Source: Methylibium rhizosphaerae
GTDB lineage: Bacteria > Pseudomonadota > Gammaproteobacteria > Burkholderiales > Burkholderiaceae_C
DNA: 64,000 bases
NCBI RefSeq assembly: GCF_006386545.1
Contig: NZ_SWAR01000027.1
Coordinates: forward strand, 88,388-152,387
Direction: 5' to 3'
Part shown: piece after piece, positions 52,917 through 62,813 of the stretch
Layout: every line of letters starts with the position of its first letter
How positions within the stretch are numbered: the first letter of the stretch is position 1
Program-made: the position numbers and the translations under genes
Notes under the pieces: model-generated
Database searches by the model: none
Seen by the model: only the letters and a program-made list of their open reading frames with translations
Told to the model about the DNA's origin: nothing

Positions 52917-54266
52917 TCAGATTCTGCGCAGCGCCACCTCCGCGACCGCTGCGCGCCACAACGCTCTCCAGTGCTTGGTCGTTGCCTTTGGAGGGTCACT
53001 TGGTTGGTCTGCCTTTCCGTTGGCACCCTTCTCGAGCGGAGGCGGCGCCGGATCGACGCCGATCTCCTCAAGCTCGGGGGCGACTCGCACATCCCACTTG
53101 GTCGCCTCTGGTAGCGACTCACTGTGTGCAGCCGCGATCAGGGCCCTGGCAATCTGGTTGGCCAAGGCCGCGCCGGCCGCGCTGTCCATCGGAAAGTGCA
53201 CTCCGGCCACCACCCGATTGAACGCGATGCGCCGCGCGACTCGGTCGAGCGTCGTTCTGCGCACGTCGCCGGCCGGGTACAGCAGTTTTGACAGCAGCGC
53301 CGAGGTCAGCATCGCGAGCGTCGCGTGCCCGCTGGGCAGCGTCCCGTGACCGGGAGTCGCAATGACGGGCACCACTCGGGCACTGCGTTGATAGGGGCGC
53401 CACTCGGCAAGGTTGTTCTTCAGGGCCATCACAATGTGCGTTCCCACCTCCCACGCCACCTGGATCAGCTCCGCCAGCCGAGGCGCCGTCGCGCGGTCGA
53501 TGCCCGTGACCGCATCGAAAAAAGGTCCGATGTCCGTCGCCTGCGTGAGGATCTCCGGCATCCGGTCCTCGCGTTCGACCGCAGCGCGCAGCACCTTGTC
53601 GATCTGATCTGAATAGTCGAAGTGTTTGGGTAGCTTCTCGACGGTGTGAAGCAGCGCCGGCATTGCCTTCGATCCGATTTCAGAAGGGGCCGGCACCCAC
53701 CACAGCTGCTGACCTTCCGCAACAAGACGGCCCAGGAGCTCATCGACGATCGCGGAGATCCTGTACGACGCGTCCCACCGAAACAGGGCGCTCTTGGCGC
53801 TCCCGGCGAGCGAGACAACGTCGCCCGTGCCGCTAGGCCCTATGCGCAGGTCGGCAGGGGGCACGACACGCGCACGCAACTTGCGTAGCGCCTGCGCCAG
53901 CAAACGGGGCTGGCTGCTGTCCCAGACCCAGGACGGATCGATCCCGTTCCAGGGAACCAGGGGCTCCCCAGGGCGCGGGCCGCTTCGAGTCATGACCCAC
54001 TGCCCGGGGAACATGCCAGGCGAATACAGCATCTGTGCCGGCTGGAGGGCGCGATTGTCGACGGGTGGATTGACGTCCGCGTTGAACGCCCGCTGGTCAA
54101 CGGGCGGGTTGACCTCTGCGCTGAAGCCTGGACGGCCGACCGGTGGGTTGGTGCTTGCCCAACGCTTCTGCACCGGCGGATTCGCGAATGCATCAAGTCC
54201 TGCCAATCCCACGCCGGCGGGACCGAACCCGCTGAGCCAAGCGCCTGGAGACATCTGTGCTGCCAT
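52917..54266 (-). CDS. PAP2 superfamily (vanadium-haloperoxidase-like) phosphatase with N-terminal NPPV repeats
   Basis: A 449-residue protein. The C-terminal half has the PAP2/vanadium site: EWRPYQRSA, LPSGHATLAM with the His, and RIAFNRVVAGVHFPMDSAAG with the last Arg/His. The N-terminal 80 residues hold four spaced copies of Asn-Pro-Pro-Val with similar flanks (TNPPVGRPGF, VNPPVDQRAF, VNPPVDNRAL), a short tandem repeat of unknown role. No signal peptide or membrane helices are evident, unlike most lipid phosphatases. GGAGGGG precedes the ATG. Confidence 0.8.
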   Translation of the reverse strand: MAAQMSPGAWLSGFGPAGVGLAGLDAFANPPVQKRWASTNPPVGRPGFSAEVNPPVDQRAFNADVNPPVDNRALQPAQMLYSPGMFPGQWVMTRSGPRPGEPLVPWNGIDPSWVWDSSQPRLLAQALRKLRARVVPPADLRIGPSGTGDVVSLAGSAKSALFRWDASYRISAIVDELLGRLVAEGQQLWWVPAPSEIGSKAMPALLHTVEKLPKHFDYSDQIDKVLRAAVEREDRMPEILTQATDIGPFFDAVTGIDRATAPRLAELIQVAWEVGTHIVMALKNNLAEWRPYQRSARVVPVIATPGHGTLPSGHATLAMLTSALLSKLLYPAGDVRRTTLDRVARRIAFNRVVAGVHFPMDSAAGAALANQIARALIAAAHSESLPEATKWDVRVAPELEEIGVDPAPPPLEKGANGKADQPSDPPKATTKHWRALWRAAVAEVALRRI

Positions 54267-54321
54267 GTTTCCCCTCCTTCCACACAAGAACTGGTGCGGT
54301 CACTCGCGAGAGTGACGCGAG

Positions 54322-56127
54322 TCACGGTGGCAGACCGGCGGCCCGCAGAGCGTCGTCGAAGGCGCCACCCCATACCGGCTGTGACCCGGAGATGTGTGCA
54401 CGCATGCCACCCGCGCGTGCGTTGGGACGCACGGCTTTCAAGCGCGGCACGGCCGCACGCGCTTCCTCGTGGAGCCCACTCAGCCAAAGCGCGGCCACCA
54501 GGATGCGAAGTGATGGGGCGTGCAAGGCGTTCAGTCGTACCGAGGCCTGGGCGTGGGCGACGGCGTCCTCGCAGCAGCCTGCACCCAGATCCGCCATGGC
54601 CGCCCAGGCCTCGAACAGGTAGCGGCACGGGTCGAGCGGCGACACGGCAAGGGCTCGCGCCGCACACGCCCGGGCTTCGTCATGTTCCCCACAGAAACTG
54701 TGCACCGCTGTGCGCCAGGCCCATGCGTGCGCCTCCAGCGGGTCGGCCTCGGTCGCCGCCATGTACAGCCGCCGGGCGTCCTCGGCGTCGTCGTGGTAGT
54801 TCATGCGCACCAGCCCCGCCGAGGCCAGTGCCATGGCCTGCTTCGGATCGATATCGAGTGCGCGGCTCGCCTGCTGAAGTGCAGCCCGGCTTTCTGCGTC
54901 TTCGTCGTCGCTCCAGCCTTGGACGCTGCGGAACACATGCCAGCGGGCCAACATGGCGTACGGCGCCGCCTGCCTCGGGTGCCTCTCAACAAGGTGATCG
55001 AGCGCCCGGCGGGCCATGCCGAATGCCGACGGCTCGAGGCTGTTCAGCAGGCCGCTCGCGCCGAGATACAGGGAGTAGGACGCCAGGCTCTCCAGCGGGA
55101 GGCTTCGAACCCGGGCAAGCTCGTGCATGTGGATGTGCTGAGCCACGTTGGCCACGACATGAGGCACCAGCTCGTCCTCGCCGGCAAAGATCGAGTCGAT
55201 GCTCGCCATCGCGCTTCCGCTCCAGACCACCTCGGCGCCGGGAAGCGAGCACAGCTCGACGGTCAGCCGTGCACGCTCTCCCAGCACGTAGTAGCGGCCT
55301 GACAGCAGAAACGATGCCCCCAGCAGTCGATGCATGCGCACTGGCGTGATTGCCCTGTCGCGCAAGGGAGCGGTCGATGCACGAGACAACACGCGCAAGC
55401 TTGGGTGCCGCGCCATTGCCGCGATGATGTCATCGGCCATCGCATGCCCCAGAGCGTCGTGGACGGCACTTGCCGGCATGCAGACGAATGGCACGACGGC
55501 CAGGGCGGGTCGGAGATCTCTTGCCGGCGGCAGGCACAGGCCGCCGGGCGTCGTGCCGCCCGAAGATTTTTCTTTGGCATGCCTCGCGCGGAAGGCACGC
55601 AGCGGCCGGTCGAGGTGCTTCACGTACCGCAGCCCCATGTCTTCGATTTCGGCATGGAGGCCGTCCACCACTTCGTCCCGGGCCGCCTCGGAAAGCAGTG
55701 TCTCCCCGGGTTGCGCCAAACCGGCGAGTCGTGCGGCGATGTTGACACCGGCGCCATACACGTCGATATCGTCCGCGACGACGTCTGCAACGTGCACCGC
55801 GACACGAAGGAGCATTAGCCACTCAGGATCGACGCCATCATTCACCCGACGGATGCTTTCGTGCAACTCGAGGGCCGCCTCCAGGCCAGCCCTCGCGCTG
55901 TCGAAGGTGAGCATCACGCCGTCGCCCAAGCTCTTAACCATGCGCCCGGCCGAAGCGGGCAGCACACGGTGTTGAACGTCGCCAACAAAAGCGAGCCAAC
56001 GCTCGATCGTCTCTTGTTCGCGGCCGTGGATCAGGCGTACCGACTCGGCAAGGTCAGCGACCACGATCGCCCGGCGCTCGCGGCGCGGCGCGGCATCGCC
56101 GACGTTCGGATAACCCCTCCAGTCCAT
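54322..56127 (-). CDS. class III nucleotide cyclase with TolB-like and TPR regions
   Basis: A 601-residue protein. The N-terminal cyclase domain (about 15-200) keeps both metal Asp residues (Asp25 in VVADLAES, Asp69 in KSLGDGVM), a Lys (65) and the transition-state Asn/Arg in GAGVNIAARL, so it should make a cyclic nucleotide. A TolB/FlgO-like middle domain (about 215-345, from RPALAVVPF) and TPR-like helices (about 355-590) complete a layout known from rhizobial adenylate cyclases. It heads the operon with PAP2 and the S8 protease. The ATG at 56127 fits the domain start; a longer frame adds 64 residues. Confidence 0.82.
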   Translation of the reverse strand: MDWRGYPNVGDAAPRRERRAIVVADLAESVRLIHGREQETIERWLAFVGDVQHRVLPASAGRMVKSLGDGVMLTFDSARAGLEAALELHESIRRVNDGVDPEWLMLLRVAVHVADVVADDIDVYGAGVNIAARLAGLAQPGETLLSEAARDEVVDGLHAEIEDMGLRYVKHLDRPLRAFRARHAKEKSSGGTTPGGLCLPPARDLRPALAVVPFVCMPASAVHDALGHAMADDIIAAMARHPSLRVLSRASTAPLRDRAITPVRMHRLLGASFLLSGRYYVLGERARLTVELCSLPGAEVVWSGSAMASIDSIFAGEDELVPHVVANVAQHIHMHELARVRSLPLESLASYSLYLGASGLLNSLEPSAFGMARRALDHLVERHPRQAAPYAMLARWHVFRSVQGWSDDEDAESRAALQQASRALDIDPKQAMALASAGLVRMNYHDDAEDARRLYMAATEADPLEAHAWAWRTAVHSFCGEHDEARACAARALAVSPLDPCRYLFEAWAAMADLGAGCCEDAVAHAQASVRLNALHAPSLRILVAALWLSGLHEEARAAVPRLKAVRPNARAGGMRAHISGSQPVWGGAFDDALRAAGLPP

Positions 56128-56640
56128 TCTGACCACACCTCTGCGGCTGACTAGTCTGCCTCGCGGAGTGACGCTGCGAGGATCGTATTGCGGAACGATG
56201 CTTCCGAAAAGGGAGCGGTAGCGTGCACTGGCCCGATAGCAGCGGACGGCGCCCGGCATGAGGCTTCGTTGCGAGGTCGCGTGTGCTTGTATTGGGCCAG
56301 TTTGGGCGTCGCGACTCATGGAGTTGCCTCTCGATCAGGAGAAGCCAACGCTACGAGGTTCGTTCGTCCCCAGCATCCCTACAACGAAGGATGTCGGCGG
56401 CCGGCGCATGGGCGCAGCATCACTTCTGGTGGTTGTCCTCAGTCGCCGAGCTGGTCCAGTCCGTTGAGTCAGCGGTGGCGGCCGCGTTGGTTGCTATCGC
56501 CCGTGCACTGAAAAGTCGAGTGACGCTAGTGCTCGATTGGGCTTGGCCACCCCACCAGGGGACGGCACGTCCCATCCCCCAAACAGACGAAGGGCCGCGG
56601 TGTCGCGCTGCGTATAACAACGCGCTGGAGGAGGACAACC
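56128..56640. other. intergenic region with the cyclase-operon promoter
   Basis: About 510 bases between the divergent cyclase gene and an EEP pseudogene. No convincing gene or repeat. A promoter for the minus-strand operon should be here, but I cannot identify its hexamers. Confidence 0.35.
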
Positions 56641-57450
56641 ATGCGACGCTTGATCGTTTCATCGTTGCTGTTGGCCTCTGTGCTGCGCCAGCGTCGTCGG
56701 TGCACCACGCTGCTGGTCCATCGTGCAAGTGGGAGCCAGGAACATCCAGTGGCTTGGCAATGCGGCGGAAGACAAACGCCAGCCGCAGGCGCCGGTGGAC
56801 ATCGCCTCCTGCACCGCAGCCTCTCAGATTGATGTACTGGCATTGCCGAGAGTTCTGTGACGGGCAGGGACGCGACAGGGCGCCAACCCAACCAGCCACT
56901 CGCCCACGCTCTTGGGCTGCTGAACGACGAAGGCGCACGCTGGGAGTACGAACTCTTCGAGAAGCGCCCTGGCGGATGTGCCCCTGACGACCAATGGACT
57001 GGCATTCCCTGGAATGCCGCCAAGGCCCAGAAGGTTTGCGGCCCTTGGAAACTCGCGGTGCAGGTCGATGAGACCCGCGAAATCGCGATCCGCAACACCT
57101 TCCCAACCCCAACCCCAACCCCAGCCCTGACACGGTCGTGCTGAGTCGTTGGCCTCAGGTGATGAAGTTCTCGGCGGGGCCCGCCCTGTCGGACTGGCTG
57201 TTGGTGCCGGTGCACCTTGAATACCGACGGAGCCGAAGTCACAGCGCCTGAAGGTCTGCAAGCACTGCAGCAGGCCCACCCTGACAGTGATGTCATCGTG
57301 CTGGGCGACTCCAACATGCTGTGAACCAACGAGGCCGCCGGGACATCGCTGAGCCAAGCGGGCTTCACGGACTGCAACGCTCGCGACCTGGGTACTCGAA
57401 GCGGTCCGGCCCTCATCCACTTTGCGGATGCCGCTCCACCGCGGCAGTGA
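56641..57450 (+). pseudogene. decayed EEP-family nuclease/phosphatase gene
   Basis: Pieces of one EEP protein appear in order in different frames: a signal-peptide start (MRRLIVSSLLLASV), NDEGARWEYELFEKRPGG and DQWTGIPWNAAKAQK in the middle, then DWLLVPVHL, and the diagnostic VIVLGDSNML (GDxN) followed by an in-frame TGA near 57322 and NEAAGTSLSQAGF. Several frameshifts and one stop break the gene, so it is dead. A CCAACC triplication (57102-57122) lies within it. Confidence 0.7.
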
Positions 57451-57522
57451 GATTCTCCCCCAACGCGGCGCCCCGTGCTACACGCATCGAGACCCGCGCA
57501 AGGCACTCGCAAAGGAGGAATC

Positions 57523-59385
57523 ATGAGCAAGCAGGTCAAGGCGATGGCGGCGAGCGTGTCCGCGTCGGCATCCCGCGGTAGCCACAGCGTCGCATCGGTG
57601 CCGGCCGGCGGGGTAGGCACATCGGTCCCGATCGGTGGCATTGCCGGCGGGCCAAACATGCCGTCACGGCCCACCGCTGCGCCGCGGATGGTGGTGGCCA
57701 TTGCGAAGCCAGAGGCACAACTACGAGCTGGGCCTACAACAATCGCGTCGGCAAGCGGCATGGAGGTCGACGGGTTGAACGCGGTCCTCGCGCAGGCAGG
57801 GGTGTCCCTGCGGCCGCTGTTTGGCGACACCGAAGAGCGGCTCAAGGCGAAATCGGTTGCCGCCGCGGCGGCAGCACCCAGCGCAACGTCGATGGCGTCC
57901 GTTGATGAGCCCGACCTCTCGCTCTTTTACTATGCCGATGCACCCGATGCGGACCTGGAACGACTGGCCGAGCAACTCGCCGCGCTGCCGACCATGGCTG
58001 GTGCGTACGTCGCGCCGCGACCCGAACTCGCCGCCGCGCTGCCGCAGGAAGTGCTCGGGCCGCTTGAGCTCAATGCCATGCAACCCAGCCCCGTGCCGGC
58101 GCTTCCCGCGACGCCTGACTTCGTGCTGCGTCAGGGCTATCTCGATGGCGCACCGGGCGGAATCGACGCGCGCTATGCGTGGACGGTGCCTGGCGGCGGC
58201 GGTGCCGGCGTACGCGTGATCGACTGCGAGGGCGCCTGGCGCTTCACCCACGAAGACCTGACGACCAACCAGGGCGGCATCATCCGCACCCCAACCTCGG
58301 ACCTGAGTTGGCGCAACCACGGCACGGCGGTGGCCGGGGAGATTGGAGGCGACCGCAACACGTTCGGGATCACCGGCATCGCCCCCGACGCGAACATCCG
58401 CGGCTGCTCGATCTTCGACACTGGTGGCTTGCCGGCGGCCATCGTGGCGGCTACTGACCAACTTTCGCCCGGCGACGTCATTCTGCTCGAGGTGCAATAC
58501 GGCCACCCCGCACGGGGCTACACGGCGGTCGAATGGTGGCCGGCCGAGTACGCGGCCATCCGCTATGCAGTGAACCGCGGTGTCATCGTCGTCGAGGCCG
58601 CTGGCAACGGCAACAACAACCTCGATGACCCGGCCTACAACACGCCCCTGGCCGGCTTCCCGACGGATTGGCGCAACGCATTCAATCGCAGCGTTCGCGA
58701 CTCGGGCGCGGTCCTCGTGGGCGCCGGGGCGCCCCCGCCAGGAACTCACGGGCGCAACATCTGGGGGCCCGATCGGTCGCGCCTCGACTTCTCCAACTAC
58801 GGTTCCTCCATCGATGTGCAGGGCTGGGGCCGTGAGGTCACGACGACAGGCTACGGCGACCTGCAAGGCGGCGCCAGCGAGGACGGGTGGTACACGGACC
58901 AGTTCAGCGGCACGTCGAGCGCCTCGCCGATCGTCGTGGGCGCGCTCGCCTGTGTACAAGGTGTGCTGCGTTCAGCGGGTCGCATTCCGCTGAGCCCCGC
59001 GCGAGCGCGCGAACTGCTGCGCAGCTCGGGTTCGCCTCAGCAGGACGCGCCTGGCCGGCCGCGTACCGAACGCATCGGCAACCGGCCCAACCTACGCCAG
59101 CTCATCGCGCAGGCGTTGCAGACGGGTCAATGGATCGGCGTCCAGTTCACGGGCGTGGTGCCGGCCAACTCGACCAAGCGCTGGTTCACGCACAGCTGGC
59201 CGGCTCACTGGCACGTGCTTTGGACGGTCGTGCCCACCAGCCCGCGGCCCGGCGCGCCGCAGCTCAGCTGGTCGGTGCAGGTCGAGCGCGCCTCCGACCG
59301 CTCCGTCACGTACTGGATCTCGATCACCAACCTCGCGCCCGAGGATGCCAACATCGAAGCGCGCTACGCCGTCGTCGGGTGGTAG
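57523..59385 (+). CDS. S8 family subtilisin-like protease with prodomain
   Basis: A 620-residue protein. The triad is Asp234 (RVIDCEG), His266 (RNHGTAVAG) and Ser465 (SGTSSASP), with the oxyanion Asn362 (AAGNGN). Residues about 130-170 look like a prodomain (LERLAEQLAALPTMAGAYV). The first 60 residues are Ala/Ser/Gly-rich and not a Sec signal peptide. The last 100 residues form a beta-rich domain (WFTHSWPAHWHVLW). AAAGGAGG lies before the ATG. It is followed after 12 bases by a 92-residue gene. Confidence 0.83.
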   Translation: MSKQVKAMAASVSASASRGSHSVASVPAGGVGTSVPIGGIAGGPNMPSRPTAAPRMVVAIAKPEAQLRAGPTTIASASGMEVDGLNAVLAQAGVSLRPLFGDTEERLKAKSVAAAAAAPSATSMASVDEPDLSLFYYADAPDADLERLAEQLAALPTMAGAYVAPRPELAAALPQEVLGPLELNAMQPSPVPALPATPDFVLRQGYLDGAPGGIDARYAWTVPGGGGAGVRVIDCEGAWRFTHEDLTTNQGGIIRTPTSDLSWRNHGTAVAGEIGGDRNTFGITGIAPDANIRGCSIFDTGGLPAAIVAATDQLSPGDVILLEVQYGHPARGYTAVEWWPAEYAAIRYAVNRGVIVVEAAGNGNNNLDDPAYNTPLAGFPTDWRNAFNRSVRDSGAVLVGAGAPPPGTHGRNIWGPDRSRLDFSNYGSSIDVQGWGREVTTTGYGDLQGGASEDGWYTDQFSGTSSASPIVVGALACVQGVLRSAGRIPLSPARARELLRSSGSPQQDAPGRPRTERIGNRPNLRQLIAQALQTGQWIGVQFTGVVPANSTKRWFTHSWPAHWHVLWTVVPTSPRPGAPQLSWSVQVERASDRSVTYWISITNLAPEDANIEARYAVVGW

Positions 59386-59397
59386 GAGGAGCACGCC

Positions 59398-59676
59398 ATG
59401 CGCATCATCATCGAAACGACTGATGGCGAGAGCCGCACCACGGTGATCGGCCGTGGTGAAGGTGGCAGCGGGCCACGCGACGTGGCGGTCATCGATGGGC
59501 CGCCGACGGACGGCGGCCCGGCGCCTAACACGCTGCGTCAAATGCTCGGTGTCCAGGATGGCAAACAGGAAGACGCACGCGCGAATGAGCCGGCGACCGG
59601 AGACGCCACGCGTGCCGGCGGTCCGCCGGACTGGCTGAGGGACGTGATCGACGGCGGCGCTGCGACCCGTGGCTAG
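59398..59676 (+). CDS. small acidic protein coupled to the S8 protease
   Basis: A 92-residue protein: a short beta-rich start (MRIIIETTDGESRTTVI), then a Gly/Pro/Asp-rich low-complexity stretch with NTLRQMLGVQ, and an amphipathic PDWLRDVIDG end. No signal peptide. GGAGGA precedes the ATG and it lies 12 bases after the protease stop, so it is cotranscribed. It could be a protease partner or substrate. Not recognised. Confidence 0.6.
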   Translation: MRIIIETTDGESRTTVIGRGEGGSGPRDVAVIDGPPTDGGPAPNTLRQMLGVQDGKQEDARANEPATGDATRAGGPPDWLRDVIDGGAATRG

Positions 59677-59697
59677 AGGGGCCAACGTCTAGCCGAC

Positions 59698-59946
59698 CTA
59701 GCCCGCCGGGCTTGGGGTCGGCTGGACGTAAGCAGCGTCCACGCTGTCGAGCGCGCGAAGCCGCGCGGCGAGTTCGTCAGCCTGCGCGAGCGGGACACCT
59801 GTCACCGTGAACCACGATGCGAGCTCGGCATCGCTGATCCCGGGATACATGGGGACGAGCGTCCCGCCAAAGCCGCCCAAGGCAGCCTGCAGGCTGGCAG
59901 GCGGGCTGCCGCTCACCGCGCCGCGGCGCAAGCGCACGACCACCAT
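59698..59946 (-). CDS. small protein resembling a subtilase prodomain
   Basis: An 82-residue protein, from an ATG at 59946 (a GTG seven codons upstream is possible). It begins with a strand-like MVVVRLRRG and ends with LAARLRALDSVDAAYVQP, which resembles the prodomain segment LAEQLAALPTMAGAYVAP of the protease encoded convergently next door. Subtilase prodomains can act in trans as inhibitors, so a free-standing inhibitor is conceivable; a fragment of a lost second protease is the alternative. Confidence 0.5.
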   Translation of the reverse strand: MVVVRLRRGAVSGSPPASLQAALGGFGGTLVPMYPGISDAELASWFTVTGVPLAQADELAARLRALDSVDAAYVQPTPSPAG

Positions 59947-60177
59947 GGCAGCGTCGCCGGGCACCACGTTAGCGCCTGGAAGGGTATGAGCACATGGCAG
60001 TCGATTAGAGCATCGTCACCGCGCCAGTAATAGTGGTTCGCGTTGCGGCCCGCCGACGTTCCCTTGTGAGCGTTGTCCCTAACGTTGAGGATGCTGATCG
60101 CAGCAAACGCTAGTCTGTTGAGTTCCACGCAATCCTGCCCCCAGTAGGTCCGATTTGGGAAATCAACACCTCAGGGC

Positions 60178-60238
60178 TGTTGGCGCCGACCGAAAACTGA
60201 GCCACTTCTAAGGGTTGTGCCGACCGAAAACTGAGCCA
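60178..60238 (+). repeat. IS21-family left end with two internal repeats
   Basis: Two copies of a CCGACCGAAAACTGAGCCA motif, the outer ending at 60203 and the inner at 60238, are inverted with respect to the GGCTCAA-containing repeats of the right end (about 62764-62813). Multiple terminal repeats bound by the transposase are typical for this family. Confidence 0.75.
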
Positions 60239-60294
60239 GGTGATTGACCTGCCCTGCTGCTTTTTTGTGCAGCGGGGTTCGAGGAGTGATCACC

Positions 60295-61818
60295 ATGGAC
60301 ATGATTGGCAGAATCCGGCGCCTGCACAGCCGGGGCCGCAAGTCGGTGCGCGAGATCGCGCGGCTGACGGGCCTGTCGCGCAACACGATTAGCAAGTGGC
60401 TGGTGGCGCCGGTGGAGACGGCGCCGAAGTACCGGCGCAGCCCGGGGGCGACCAAGCTCGCGCCGTTCCACGAGGCGCTGAAGCTGGCGCTCAAGGCCGA
60501 TGCCCGGCGCCCAAAGCACGAGCGGCGCACGGCGCGCGCGCTGTACGAGGAGATCAAGGCGGCGGGCTATGACGGCGGCTACACGCGGGTCACCGACTTC
60601 CTACGCGCCTGGCGCCAAGGTGCCGGCCAGTCGGTGGCGACGAATGCGTTCGTGCCGTTGGCGTTCGAGCTCGGCGAGGCCTTCCAGTTCGACTGGAGCG
60701 AGGAAGGCCTGGTGGTGGGCGGCATCTACTACCGGCTGCAGGTGTCGCACATGAAGCTGTGCACGAGCCGGGCGTTCTGGCTGGTGGCCTACCCCGGCCA
60801 GGGCCACGAGATGCTGTTCGACGCGCACACGCGCAGCTTCGCGGCGCTGGGCGGTGTAGCCCGGCGCGGCATCTACGACAACATGAAGACGGCCGTGGAC
60901 AAGGTCAAGAAGGGCAAGGGCCGGATCGTCAACGCGCGCTTCGAGGTGATGTGCGCGCACTACCTGTTCGACGCCGACTTCTGCAACGTCGCCTCCGGTT
61001 GGGAGAAGGGCGTCGTCGAGAAGAACGTGCAGGACAGCCGCCGACGCATCTGGATCGAGGCGGCCAAGCAGCGCTTCGGCTCGTTCGCCGAACTCAACGC
61101 GTGGCTGGCGGCGCGGTGCCGCGCGCTGTGGGATGAAGTGCGACACCCCGAACACGACCAGTTCAGCGTGGCCGAGATGCTCGAGCATGAGCGCGCGCAT
61201 CTGATGCCCATGCCGGCGCCGTTCGACGGCTACGTGGAGAAGCCCGCGCGCGTGTCGAGCACGTGCCTGGTGGCGGTGGCGCGCAACCGCTACTCGGTGC
61301 CGCGCGAGCTGGCCGGGCAGATGGTCAGCACGCGGCTGTACCCCGGCGAGGTCGTGGTGGTGGCGGGCGACGCCATGGTGGCGCGCCACGAGCGGCTGAG
61401 CGCCGCCGGGCAGACCCGCTACGACTGGCAGCACTACGTGCCGCTGGTGCAGCGCAAGCCCGGTGCGCTGCGCAATGGAGCGCCGTTCGAGGATCTGCCG
61501 GCGGCGCTGCAGAAGTTGCGCCGCTCGCTGCTGCGCAACCCCGGCGGCGATCGGGCGATGGCGCAGGTCCTGGCGCTGGTGCCCAGTGCCGGGTTGGATG
61601 CCGTGCTCGTGGCGGTGGAGCTGGCGCTGGAAGGCGCGCCGCCGTCCGGGCGGATCAGCACCGAGCATGTGCTCAACGTGCTGGGTCGCCTGAACGCCGC
61701 GCCGGCGCCGCAGAACGCGGCGACGACGCTGCAGGTGGCCACACCGCCGCTGGCTAACACCGCGCGCTACGACAGCCTGCGTGCGAGCGACAGCGCCCAG
61801 GAGGTCGGCCATGCGTGA
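60295..61818 (+). CDS. istA: IS21-family transposase IstA
   Basis: A 507-residue transposase. An N-terminal HTH ([24 protein letters not shown]) is followed by a DDE integrase core: Asp in FQFDWSEE, Asp in [12 protein letters not shown] and Glu in [11 protein letters not shown]. The C-terminal part has [12 protein letters not shown], typical for IstA. The start was moved from an upstream frame opening to the ATG with GAGGAG. It appears intact, so the element may still move. Confidence 0.9.
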   Translation: MDMIGRIRRLHSRGRKSVREIARLTGLSRNTISKWLVAPVETAPKYRRSPGATKLAPFHEALKLALKADARRPKHERRTARALYEEIKAAGYDGGYTRVTDFLRAWRQGAGQSVATNAFVPLAFELGEAFQFDWSEEGLVVGGIYYRLQVSHMKLCTSRAFWLVAYPGQGHEMLFDAHTRSFAALGGVARRGIYDNMKTAVDKVKKGKGRIVNARFEVMCAHYLFDADFCNVASGWEKGVVEKNVQDSRRRIWIEAAKQRFGSFAELNAWLAARCRALWDEVRHPEHDQFSVAEMLEHERAHLMPMPAPFDGYVEKPARVSSTCLVAVARNRYSVPRELAGQMVSTRLYPGEVVVVAGDAMVARHERLSAAGQTRYDWQHYVPLVQRKPGALRNGAPFEDLPAALQKLRRSLLRNPGGDRAMAQVLALVPSAGLDAVLVAVELALEGAPPSGRISTEHVLNVLGRLNAAPAPQNAATTLQVATPPLANTARYDSLRASDSAQEVGHA

Positions 61819-62617
61819 CGTGCTGGTGGAACTCAAGCAGCTGCGGCTGCACGGCATGGCCGCGGCCTGGGGTGATCTGGCCGAGCAAGAGGGCGACAGC
61901 GGGCTGGACGGTGCGCGCTGGCTCGTCGAGCACCTGCTGCAGGCCGAGGCCGTCGACCGCGCGATGCGCTCGGTCAAACACCAGATGCACGCGGCCAAGT
62001 TCCCGGTGCATCGCGACCTGGCGGGCTTCGACTTCGACGTCTCGCCGGTGGACCGCAAGCTCGTGCTGAAGCTGGCCGAGATGGACTTCACCGAGCAGAC
62101 GCAGAACGTCGTCCTGGTGGGCGGACCGGGCACGGGCAAGACGCATCTGGCCACGGCCCTTGGTGTGGCCGGCCTGACGCGCCACGGCAAGCGCGTGCGC
62201 TTCTACTCGACGGTGGATCTGGTCAACGCACTGGAGCAGGAGAAGGCGCAGGGGCGTGCCGGGCGCATCGCCAACAGCCTGCTGAGAATGGACGTCGTCA
62301 TCCTCGATGAGTTGGGCTACCTGCCCTTCAGCCAGGCCGGCGGGGCGCTGCTGTTCCATCTGCTGAGCCGGCTGTACGAGCACACCAGCGTGATGATCAC
62401 GACCAACCTGGACTTCGCCGAGTGGTCCAGCGTGTTCGGCGACGCCAAGATGACCACCGCCTTGCTCGACCGGCTGACCCATCACTGCCACATCGTCGAG
62501 ACCGGCAACGAGAGCCATCGCTTCCTGCACAGCTCGGCCGTGGCCAAGAAGCGCATCAAGGCGAGAGAACAGGGCCGCAAGGGTGCCGATCCAAAGCCCG
62601 TCGACGGCGCCAGCTGA
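61811..62617 (+). CDS. istB: IS21-family ATP-binding helper IstB
   Basis: A 268-residue AAA+ protein with Walker [10 protein letters not shown] (about residue 103), Walker [13 protein letters not shown] and the [13 protein letters not shown] sensor segment. IstB helps IstA choose and capture targets. It overlaps istA by eight bases. A stem (GCTGGGGAA ... TTCCCCAGC) follows the stop and may end transcription within the element. Confidence 0.9.
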   Translation: MRDVLVELKQLRLHGMAAAWGDLAEQEGDSGLDGARWLVEHLLQAEAVDRAMRSVKHQMHAAKFPVHRDLAGFDFDVSPVDRKLVLKLAEMDFTEQTQNVVLVGGPGTGKTHLATALGVAGLTRHGKRVRFYSTVDLVNALEQEKAQGRAGRIANSLLRMDVVILDELGYLPFSQAGGALLFHLLSRLYEHTSVMITTNLDFAEWSSVFGDAKMTTALLDRLTHHCHIVETGNESHRFLHSSAVAKKRIKAREQGRKGADPKPVDGAS

Positions 62618-62813
62618 TCGGCCGCCGCGCTGGGGAACCCGCTACGGGCTACGCCCTGCGCGGCTTCCCCAGCGCGATCAGCCGCACATCGAGGAGACCA
62701 ACACCAGAGACAAAGATCTAGACTTACCCACAGCCGACCATCACGCGGTCGGCTTCCACCCCTGGCTCAATATTGCGTCGGCACGGTGGCTCAAAATTGG
62801 ATCGGCGCCGACA

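Larger units (their letters stand above)
60178..62813 (+). mobile_element. complete IS21-family insertion sequence
   Basis: About 2.64 kb from TGT at 60178 to ACA at 62813, with istA and istB in the usual overlapping order. Both ends carry the IS21-type inverted ends: the left one has TGTTGGCGCCGACC then a second GTGCCGACCGAAAACTGAGC, and the right one, reversed, has TGTCGGCGCCGATC and GTGCCGACGC. A clean target duplication is not evident, although CTCA is found close to both ends. It sits between the small prodomain-like ORF and a truncated integrase. Confidence 0.88.

Noticed and set aside
57102..57122. CCAACC repeats resembling telomeric or slippage repeats.
   Set aside because: Only about three units within a decayed gene; too short to support a function.
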